DNA of 34,633 nt from Bacteroidaceae bacterium (lineage in GTDB: Bacteria; Bacteroidota; Bacteroidia; Bacteroidales; Bacteroidaceae). The stretch is taken from contig JAGAZE010000037.1 in the NCBI GenBank assembly GCA_017940185.1, positions 1 to 34,633 of the forward strand, read 5' to 3'. Made by a program: the position numbers and the translations under genes. The stretch's first letter is position 1, and each line of letters starts with the position of its first letter. The notes below the pieces were generated by a model, which saw only the letters and a list, made by a program, of their open reading frames with translations, was not told the DNA's origin and did no database searches. Of this stretch, positions 29,511-34,633 are shown piece by piece.

Positions 29511-30587
29511 TTATTTTCCCAGCAGTTCTTCGAGTTTCTTTATCAGGTTTTGTCCTCTGAGGTCGGCGGCCACTATCACGCCCTTTTCGTCGACGAGAAT
29601 GTTGCTCGGTATCGACATCACGCCATAGGGTTCGGCGGCGGCACACTGCCAGCCTTTCAGGTCAGAAAGCTGCGGCCAGGTCATGTTCATCTGCTTGATG
29701 GCTCCTTTCCAGGCATCGGCTTTGTTGTCGAACGACACGCCCACAATCTCGTAGCCCTTGTCGCGGAAGCGCTGGTACGACTCCACCACTACAGGCATCT
29801 CGCGGCGGCACGGACCACACCAGCTTGCCCAGAAGTCGATAAGCACCAACTTGTGCTTGCCCACGTAGTCCGACAGCTTATGCTCCTTGCCCTCAGGGTC
29901 GTTGAATGTGAGGTCGGTGTATTGCAGTCCGGGGCGCTTCTTCTCCATTGAGGCGAGGTGGCGCTTGGCCATGGCCATGCAGGGATAGTCGTAGTACACA
30001 TGCTCGGGTTTCACCAGTGCTGCCAGCTGTTCGTAGCTCATGTCGTACATCAGGTCGGAGATGAAGGGTGCCACCACCGGCATTTCTTTCTTCTCCAGCA
30101 GGGTGGCAATTTTTTGCTGAGCCACGCGGTGGGCGAGTCCTTCAGCGAGTGCTGCCTGCCATTCCTTTTGCTTCTCGGGCGTAGCATCGTTGACGAGCGA
30201 ACGCCGCTCAAATTCTTCCATGGCTTGCTTGTCGAGGGCGGCAAAATCGCGCTCCATGACTGAGACAAGCTCGTTGTAGGCACCGCCCTTCACAATCTTG
30301 CGGGCGGCCCAGTCTATCTCCACCTTCTTGTCTTCTATGAAGAAGGGGATGTATTCCTTCTCGTCGGCCAGGGCCAGTAACTGGTTGTCTTTGCCGCCGG
30401 TGTAGGCAAACTCAAACTTGCCGTTGCTCACGGGAATCTCTTTTATAAGCGTCCGACGGCCGTCGATATTCAGCAGGGTGAGCGTCTTGACGTCGGTAGG
30501 GGCAGTGCCCTTGACGACGAATGTTTTCTGTGCCTGTGCGGTGAACATGCTGCCCAGCAGCAGGACAAGGGTGAGAACTCGTTTCAT
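29511..30587 (-). CDS. TlpA family thiol-disulfide oxidoreductase with DUF4369-like N-terminus
   Basis: 358 residues from MKRVLTLVLLLGSMFTAQAQ, a signal peptide; an in-frame ATG at 30614 is less likely. The N-terminal domain (about 25-110, IPVSNGKFEFAYTGG, FFIEDKKVEIDW, KGGAYNELVS) is the usual partner of TlpA-type thioredoxins in Bacteroidota. The C-terminal thioredoxin fold has LVLIDFWASWCGPCRREMP with the redox motif WCGPC (256-260) and the cis-Pro segment GVMSIPSNILVDEKG. It reduces or isomerises disulfides in the periplasm; the substrate is unknown. First gene of the four-gene operon with the three short paralogs. Confidence 0.9.
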   Translation of the reverse strand: MKRVLTLVLLLGSMFTAQAQKTFVVKGTAPTDVKTLTLLNIDGRRTLIKEIPVSNGKFEFAYTGGKDNQLLALADEKEYIPFFIEDKKVEIDWAARKIVKGGAYNELVSVMERDFAALDKQAMEEFERRSLVNDATPEKQKEWQAALAEGLAHRVAQQKIATLLEKKEMPVVAPFISDLMYDMSYEQLAALVKPEHVYYDYPCMAMAKRHLASMEKKRPGLQYTDLTFNDPEGKEHKLSDYVGKHKLVLIDFWASWCGPCRREMPVVVESYQRFRDKGYEIVGVSFDNKADAWKGAIKQMNMTWPQLSDLKGWQCAAAEPYGVMSIPSNILVDEKGVIVAADLRGQNLIKKLEELLGK

Positions 30588-30624
30588 AAAATAATAAGTG
30601 TGTGTTGATGTCATGTTTACGCCA

Positions 30625-30632
30625 CAAAGATA
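30625..30632 (-). promoter_or_regulatory. -7 promoter element of the TlpA-paralog operon
   Basis: Minus-strand TATCTTTG, 37 bp before the start codon. No convincing -33 element is seen. Confidence 0.55.
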
Positions 30633-30738
30633 GCAATATTCTCTTACGGCACACTTTTTGAGGTGAGAAATGTGCGCCGCTCTCCACGCATGTGCTCACA
30701 TTTTCTGCGCTGCGATGCTGTAAATGCAAAATAATGTC

Positions 30739-30746
30739 TACTTTTG
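30739..30746 (+). promoter_or_regulatory. -7 promoter element of the riboswitch-controlled queuosine operon
   Basis: TACTTTTG matches TAnnTTTG. The transcript would begin near 30753, so the leader contains a CGCCAC/GTGGCG hairpin (30758-30775) and then the riboswitch. No clear -33 element. Confidence 0.55.
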
Positions 30747-30787
30747 CCGCCGCATAACGCCACAACGCCGTGGCGCCGCATACAATC

Positions 30788-30816
30788 AGAGTGCTAGCTA
30801 CCTCTCAAAAAACTAG
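30788..30816 (+). promoter_or_regulatory. preQ1-I riboswitch
   Basis: AGAG (30788-30791) pairs with CTCT (30802-30805) to make the short P1 stem. The loop between them contains CTAGCTAC, a hallmark of the preQ1-I aptamer. After P1 comes an A-rich stretch (six A) and CTAG (30813-30816), which folds back on the TAG of the loop to form the P2 pseudoknot. The start codon of the transporter follows after only four bases, so ligand-stabilised folding would hide the initiation region. The two genes behind it handle queuosine precursors, which independently supports the call. Confidence 0.9.
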
Positions 30817-30820
30817 AAAC

Positions 30821-31510
30821 ATGCAACAACAACGTTCCTCCCTAAGTGTGCTCTTTATGTTGATGGGCATACTTTTTTGTGTCTGCCTGATAGCAGCCAA
30901 CCTTTTCGCCACCAAGCAGATAGCCATAGGTGCCATCAGTGTGACCGGTGGCGTGCTTATCTTTCCCGTGTCGTATATCGTCAACGACTGCGTGTGCGAG
31001 GTATGGGGCTATCGCAAGGCGCGTCTGTTGATATGGACGGGCTTTGCCATGAACTTCTTCTTCGTGCTGATGGGTGCGCTGTGCGACATCATCCCCGCTG
31101 CGCCTTACTACGAGAACAGCGAGGGCTTCCACGCAGTGTTCGGCCTGGCCCCGCGTGTGGCGGCAGCCTCGTTTCTGGCCTTCCTCGTGGGCTCGTTTAT
31201 GAACGCCTATGTGATGAGCCGCATGAAGATTAGCTCGCAGGGCAAGCGCTTCTCGCTGCGCGCCATCATCAGCTCGCTGGTGGGCGAGACCATCGACTCG
31301 CTCATATTCTTCCCCCTCGCCCTCGGCGGCATCGTGCCATGGGAGGCAATGCCGCAACTCGTCTTTTGGCAGGTGGTGCTGAAAACCGCATACGAAATAG
31401 CCGTGCTGCCAATTACCATACGCATCATACGCTATGTGAAGAAGCATGAGGATACCGATGTCTACGACCACGGCATCAGCTACTCGCCATGGAAAGTGAA
31501 AAATATCTGA
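30821..31510 (+). CDS. yhhQ: Queuosine precursor transporter (YhhQ/VUT family)
   Basis: 229 residues with about six membrane helices. Family hallmarks: ANLFATKQIAIGAISVTGGVL, FPVSYIVNDCVCEVWGYRKAR, and late LVGETIDSLIFFPLALGG, matching the conserved ND-E-GY-R and GE-D motifs of YhhQ proteins. They import queuine or preQ0/preQ1-type bases. The start at 30821 immediately follows the preQ1 riboswitch; an in-frame upstream start would run through the aptamer. Transcribed with queF. Confidence 0.92.
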   Translation: MQQQRSSLSVLFMLMGILFCVCLIAANLFATKQIAIGAISVTGGVLIFPVSYIVNDCVCEVWGYRKARLLIWTGFAMNFFFVLMGALCDIIPAAPYYENSEGFHAVFGLAPRVAAASFLAFLVGSFMNAYVMSRMKISSQGKRFSLRAIISSLVGETIDSLIFFPLALGGIVPWEAMPQLVFWQVVLKTAYEIAVLPITIRIIRYVKKHEDTDVYDHGISYSPWKVKNI

Positions 31511-31514
31511 GTCA

Positions 31515-31548
31515 GTTGACAAGTTGACAAGTTGACGAGTTGTTGGTT
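31515..31548 (+). repeat. Dispersed intergenic repeat, copy 2
   Basis: Three 10-bp-spaced GTTGAC-AAG-like units run into GAGTTGTTGGTT; the sequence closely matches the reverse complement of 5971-6003. Just after it, 31572-31618 contains four copies of AAACGAC. This gap separates yhhQ from queF and has no reading frame of interest. Confidence 0.6.
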
Positions 31549-31625
31549 CTGTTTCTAACGCTCAATCCCCCAAACGACCACCCCCTCAAACGACTAAACG
31601 ACCAATCCCCTAAACGACAAACACC

Positions 31626-32081
31626 ATGTCTCGCTCATCAGAAAAACTACAACAACTTGGTCGGCATACCGACTATGTGTTCGACTACAGTCCGTCGGTT
31701 CTTGAAACATTTGAAAACCAGCATCCCGACAACGACTACTGGGTGCGCTTCAATTGCCCGGAGTTTACTTCGCTGTGCCCTATTACCGGTCAGCCCGACT
31801 TTGCCGAGATACGCATCAGCTACATACCCGACAGAAAGATGGTGGAGAGCAAAAGTTTGAAACTCTACCTCTTCTCCTTCCGCAACCACGGCGACTTCCA
31901 TGAAGATTGTGTCAACACCATCATGAAGGACCTTATCCGCCTGATGGACCCTAAATATATAGAGGTGGAAGGGCGCTTCACGCCGCGTGGCGGCATCAGC
32001 ATTTGGCCCTATGCCAACTACGGACGCTCCAATACGAAATATGAGAACCTGGCACAACGCCGAATGGAAAACCACGAATAA
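31626..32081 (+). CDS. queF: NADPH-dependent 7-cyano-7-deazaguanine reductase (preQ0 reductase)
   Basis: 151 residues, unimodular QueF. It reduces preQ0 to preQ1 in queuosine synthesis. Visible are the catalytic cysteine C51 in [13 protein letters not shown], Asp58, and the QueF motif [22 protein letters not shown] (74-95), with the NADPH-binding ESK-LK segment. It follows yhhQ by 115 bp on the same strand, so the upstream preQ1 riboswitch may control both, unless a separate start lies in the repeat-rich gap. Confidence 0.95.
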   Translation: MSRSSEKLQQLGRHTDYVFDYSPSVLETFENQHPDNDYWVRFNCPEFTSLCPITGQPDFAEIRISYIPDRKMVESKSLKLYLFSFRNHGDFHEDCVNTIMKDLIRLMDPKYIEVEGRFTPRGGISIWPYANYGRSNTKYENLAQRRMENHE

Positions 32082-32095
32082 CCTCTCGCAAAATC

Positions 32096-32138
32096 GGGAG
32101 CGCAGACGTCCTCGTCTGTAATCATCCTTGCCGCTCCC
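32096..32138. terminator. Hairpin between convergent queF and DUF4230 genes
   Basis: CAGACG-TCCT-CGTCTG forms a perfect inner stem (32103-32118) and GGGAGC/GCTCCC (32096-32101 with 32133-32138) encloses it. It can end transcripts from both sides, although no long T-run follows. Confidence 0.55.
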
Positions 32139-32147
32139 TTCCTCTCT

Positions 32148-32816
32148 CTACTCCTCGTCGAGCCACTCCAGCCAGCGCCGTTGCAGACGCTCCATGGGCG
32201 TGAGTGCTTTCTCTTTGGGGCGTGGCTGGCAGCTCACACGCGACAGCGGAAATCCCATAGCCTCAAGCATCTGAGTGAAATGTGTCGTTGCCGCTGCTTC
32301 GGCACTGGCATAGTTGGCCTTCGTCAGGCAACGTCGCTTCATCATGCGTTTCGCCTTGTGGTACAGTCGCTCGCGGTCGGCCTCGCTCCAGTTTCCTTCT
32401 TCATAGAACGTCTTCGTACGTGCCTCGTCGATGAAGTCGTCGCTCAACAGCTGCACCGGCGGAAGCAGCGCCACCACCGTGTCGCCGTGGTAGCTCAGCC
32501 AGTTGTTGCCCACCTTGCTCATGTCGATGCCCAACCGTAGCGTGCCGAAGTAGACACGCACCAGCTCGCGTGTCGACAGCAGCCCCTGCGCAGAGGTGTC
32601 CACCACCTCCTCGTCTTCTATCGTGAGAAACTCCCACTCACCGATATCCCTTATCTTCTTTATCTGCGTCGGCGTGAGATACATGCGCCCCTCGGCGGCA
32701 ACGCCCAGCGAGGGCTTGCTACACTTGATGAGCACTACTATGAGCACCACTGCGGCCACTAATATGGCCAACCGCAGCAGCAGAGTGGGAGAGAGGGAAA
32801 GTCGTTTGCGTTTCAT
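32148..32816 (-). CDS. DUF4230 family membrane-anchored protein
   Basis: 222 residues with one N-terminal transmembrane segment (LLLRLAILVAAVVLIVVLI). The body has IGEWEFLTIEDEEVVDTS, STRELVRVYFGTLRLGIDMS and NWLSYHGDTVVALLPPVQLLS, the DUF4230 pattern. The rest is charged and helical. Its start overlaps the stop of the upstream DUF4230 gene by 4 bp. Function unknown; the pair suggests a heteromeric or duplicated function at the envelope. Confidence 0.8.
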   Translation of the reverse strand: MKRKRLSLSPTLLLRLAILVAAVVLIVVLIKCSKPSLGVAAEGRMYLTPTQIKKIRDIGEWEFLTIEDEEVVDTSAQGLLSTRELVRVYFGTLRLGIDMSKVGNNWLSYHGDTVVALLPPVQLLSDDFIDEARTKTFYEEGNWSEADRERLYHKAKRMMKRRCLTKANYASAEAAATTHFTQMLEAMGFPLSRVSCQPRPKEKALTPMERLQRRWLEWLDEE

Positions 32817-33457
32817 CGGCCTGCTTGGGGAGATTGTGTGAGCACCTTTACCCGCTGAGGGTCAAAATCCTTACGGTAGGTGACGGTGATATCTTGTTCG
32901 TCAAAGCCCAGCTGCACCAGCATTGGGATGAGCAGTAGGGCTGCGTTGTGGCGTGTGCGCTCCACGATGTCGCTCTTTGCCATGTCTTCCAGTATCGACT
33001 TGCGTCCCTCGGCGGCAAAGCGGTTGAGCTCCTCGTCGGAGAAGTCCGACCGTAGCAGACTCACATACTGCTTCACCTTGCGGTGGTCGATGCGCGAGGC
33101 GGTAAGCACTATCTGCGGGTCGGGCAGCACTATCTCTATCGCCTTGCCGTGACGATGCACGTTGTCCTTGCCAAAATGAGCAAAATCGATGCAGCCCTTC
33201 AGTGTGGCGTCGATGGGCACCGCTATCTTGCGCGTGCTCAGCGGCAGACCGATGTTGAACTGCCAGTCGAACAACGAGCCGCGCAACTTCACGGCATCGT
33301 CGTGGGTCACAATCTTGCGTACACGATACTCGGCACTGTACAACCGGTTGCAACTGCGCACCTGCGTGGTGAGCAGCGCCAGCGTGTCGCGCTCTATGCG
33401 CTCACTGTCAGCAGCACCGCCACAACTGCACACCATGACGACCACCGCCAACAACAT
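32813..33457 (-). CDS. DUF4230 family lipoprotein
   Basis: About 214 residues from MLLAVVVMVCSCGGAADSERIERD, with a short lipobox (VMVCSC). The core VRKIVTHDDAVKLRG, PLSTRKIAVPIDATLKGCIDFAHFG and AIEIVLPDPQIVLTASRID fits DUF4230, as does DFSDEELNRFAAEGRKSILEDMAK. The frame is open upstream to 33712 with ATGs, but that 85-residue extension reads like repeat-derived DNA (HFLASAIKV, NNAQACLALSSAWHRFGLSK) and places a hydrophobic lipoprotein signal in the middle, so I prefer the inner start. It is first of the two-gene operon. Confidence 0.75.
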   Translation of the reverse strand: MLLAVVVMVCSCGGAADSERIERDTLALLTTQVRSCNRLYSAEYRVRKIVTHDDAVKLRGSLFDWQFNIGLPLSTRKIAVPIDATLKGCIDFAHFGKDNVHRHGKAIEIVLPDPQIVLTASRIDHRKVKQYVSLLRSDFSDEELNRFAAEGRKSILEDMAKSDIVERTRHNAALLLIPMLVQLGFDEQDITVTYRKDFDPQRVKVLTQSPQAGR

Positions 33458-33680
33458 TTTCGATAAGCCGAACCGATGCCAAGCCGAAGACAATGCCAAG
33501 CAAGCTTGAGCATTGTTGAGGCGCGAACCGAAGGTCGCTGGCGCGAAAGCGGAAAAGCAAAGAGGAAGACCAAAGGTCAAAGCAAAGAAGTTTACTTTAA
33601 TTGCTGAGGCAAGAAAATGTCGAATGAGATTCAACCACACAATGACCATGGCAAAAGGAGATGACGTGCGTTTCATGCCA
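33458..33680 (-). other. Leader/upstream region of the DUF4230 operon with a hairpin-bearing repeat-like element
   Basis: It contains CAATGC/GCATTG flanking AAGC/GCTT (33491-33515), a compound hairpin, and repeated GCCGAA and CGCGAA motifs. It is open in one minus frame from ATG 33712, giving low-complexity, basic/hydrophobic peptides of doubtful reality. No other gene is visible. Confidence 0.4.
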
Positions 33681-33712
33681 CAAAGATAAGCAAATAGTTT
33701 GCAAACATCCAA
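33681..33712 (-). promoter_or_regulatory. Promoter of the DUF4230 operon
   Basis: Minus-strand TATCTTTG (33681-33688) with TTG at 33710-33712, 21 bp upstream. It overlaps the divergent promoter at 33698-33729. Confidence 0.6.
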
Positions 33713-33729
33713 GCAAAACCGTATCTTTG
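33698..33729 (+). promoter_or_regulatory. Promoter of the lipoprotein gene at 33759
   Basis: TTTG (33698-33701), 20 bp, TATCTTTG (33722-33729): a consensus-quality Bacteroidota promoter, 29 bp before the start codon. Confidence 0.85.
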
Positions 33730-33758
33730 CCTTCCAATAATCAATCCCTACCTACGCT

Positions 33759-34334
33759 ATGCACCGTTTACTACCTCTCGCACTCATGTTCATGGCAGCC
33801 GTCAGCTTCACAGCATGTAAGAAAAAACCTGCACACGAGGTCATCCTGATAGAAGAACAGGAAGAAGTGGTCGACACGTCCACCGTTGTCACCTCTTCCA
33901 CAAGCCGCACCGACACCATTACGTGGGGCGGTGCCAAGTGCACCGTCACCGTGGCGCGCTCCATCGACAAGGAACGACCGCGCGTCATCGAAGAAACCGA
34001 CGGACGAAAATACTATGACACACGCATACTTGTGCGCGTGGTAAATAAGGAAGGCAAAACATTCTTCGAACGTTACTTCACCAAAGACGACTTCCTGCCC
34101 CACATCAGCCAGCGATGGAAGAAACACGGCGCACTGCTCGGACTCCCCTTCGACAGGATAGACAACGGCAACCTGCTCTTCAGAGGCAGCGTAGGCTCGC
34201 CCGACCCCGTCAGCGACGACATCGAACCTGTGAAGATGCTACTCAACCTCTCTGCACAATACCAACTTTCACGCGACAACGAACCCAGTATGTATATACC
34301 AGGCTTGGAGGACGAAGCTGACGTAGATGTGTGA
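33759..34334 (+). CDS. DUF4738-like lipoprotein
   Basis: 191 residues. The signal (MHRLLPLALMFMAAVSFTAC) ends in lipobox SFTAC, followed by KKK and an acidic linker (ILIEEQEEVVDTS). The domain contains TDTITWGGAKCTVTVARSID, GRKYYDTRILVRVVNKEGK and TFFERYFTKDDFLPHI, which I associate with DUF4738 proteins of Bacteroidales, moderately surely. It is divergent from the DUF4230 operon. Function unknown. Confidence 0.75.
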   Translation: MHRLLPLALMFMAAVSFTACKKKPAHEVILIEEQEEVVDTSTVVTSSTSRTDTITWGGAKCTVTVARSIDKERPRVIEETDGRKYYDTRILVRVVNKEGKTFFERYFTKDDFLPHISQRWKKHGALLGLPFDRIDNGNLLFRGSVGSPDPVSDDIEPVKMLLNLSAQYQLSRDNEPSMYIPGLEDEADVDV

Positions 34335-34338
34335 GAAC

Positions 34339-34460
34339 AGCCCAACAGCAACTGTTGCCCAATCACATTGCAAGTAAAGCCCAATCGCACAGCAACTGTT
34401 GCCCAATTACCTTGCAAGTAAAGCCCAATCGCACAGCAACTGTTGCCCAATCACATTGCA
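34339..34460. repeat. 44-bp tandem repeat downstream of the lipoprotein gene
   Basis: Three units begin at 34339 (39 bp, missing TCGCA), 34378 (44 bp) and 34422, each AGCCCAA...GCAACTGTTGCCCAAT...TTGCAAGTAA. The last unit forms the left arm of the terminator hairpin at 34436-34476. Confidence 0.75.
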
Positions 34461-34490
34461 ATTGGGCAACAGTTGCGATTTTCCCCTTTT
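34436..34490 (+). terminator. Rho-independent terminator formed from the last tandem repeat unit
   Basis: GCAACTGTTGCCCAAT (34436-34451) pairs perfectly with ATTGGGCAACAGTTGC (34461-34476) over a 9-nt loop and is followed by GATTTTCCCCTTTT. It closes the 33759 gene. Confidence 0.8.
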
Positions 34491-34531
34491 CTCCTTGCTC
34501 TTCTCCACTCGTAAATAGCCGCAGACATGTG

Positions 34532-34628
34532 GTGTAAGTGCGTGTAAGCGCGTGTAAGCGACGAAATGCCGCTTACACGCCTTATCCGCCTTTATGTTAG
34601 GCTGTTACTGGCGTTAGTGTAAGCGTGC
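34532..34628. repeat. GTGTAAGCG repeat cluster and inverted repeat at the right end
   Basis: Three 10-bp units (GTGTAAGTGC, GTGTAAGCGC, GTGTAAGCGA) at 34532-34561, then GCGTGTAAGCG (34550-34560) pairing with CGCTTACACGC (34570-34580), and another GTGTAAGCG at 34617-34625. No coding signal is visible from 34335 to the window end. Confidence 0.6.
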
Positions 34629-34633
34629 AGGCA

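Overview
The window is chromosomal DNA from a member of the Bacteroidales, most likely Prevotellaceae (Prevotella sensu lato). This rests on repeated Bacteroidota-type promoters (TTTG, 19-21 bp, TAnnTTTG), the long Bacteroidota form of NusB, DUF4230, DUF5606 and DUF3316 families, TlpA-like proteins with a DUF4369-type N-terminus, a degraded protein with a type IX secretion-like tail, and lipoproteins with short lipoboxes. The species call is inference. Most genes are moderately GC-rich; the first ~600 bp are AT-richer and degraded.

Layout. 1-980: a partial reading frame and a frameshifted secreted Asp-box protein. 1094-4096 (-): a TonB-receptor-like outer membrane protein with a glycine-rich tail. 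4285-5943 (+): aroB and a small lipoprotein. 6072-9035 (-): ribosomal operon rplM-rpsI-rpsB-tsf, with a long leader before rplM and a structured leader before rpsB. 9374-11619 (+): a second small lipoprotein and a polysaccharide flippase, each with its own promoter. 11697-17508 (-): coupled genes parC, DUF3316 protein, S41 peptidase lipoprotein and a GT2 glycosyltransferase broken by one in-frame stop. 17663-18292 (+): an HD-domain protein. 18390-22466 (-): nusB-yajC-ybbR-coaE-DUF5606-SH3/Cys-rich protein. 22749-24522 (+): rplY-pth-S4 protein. 24669-24913 (-): remnant of a secreted protein with an intact promoter. 25065-26843 (-): an oxaloacetate decarboxylase/pyruvate carboxylase B-type carboxyltransferase whose carrier domain lacks the biotin lysine. 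26844-27411: non-coding, with two tandem repeat arrays. 27412-30587 (-): a TlpA-like thioredoxin protein followed by three tandem paralogous small secreted proteins. 30788-32081 (+): a preQ1-I riboswitch, a queuosine precursor transporter and queF. 32148-33457 (-): two DUF4230 proteins. 33759-34334 (+): a lipoprotein. The right end is repeats and hairpins without a gene.

How parts work together. The clearest regulatory unit is the riboswitch-yhhQ-queF set: preQ1 binding should control a queuosine-precursor transporter and the reductase that makes preQ1. The ribosomal block (S2, S9, L13, EF-Ts, and elsewhere L25, Pth, NusB) is housekeeping, probably with autoregulatory leaders. The most novel-looking items are the three-paralog TlpA-associated cluster, the beta-clamp-like motif at the ParC C-terminus, the rpsB leader, and several short repeats (22-bp, 33-bp and 44-bp tandem units, plus two dispersed families) in the intergenic gaps.
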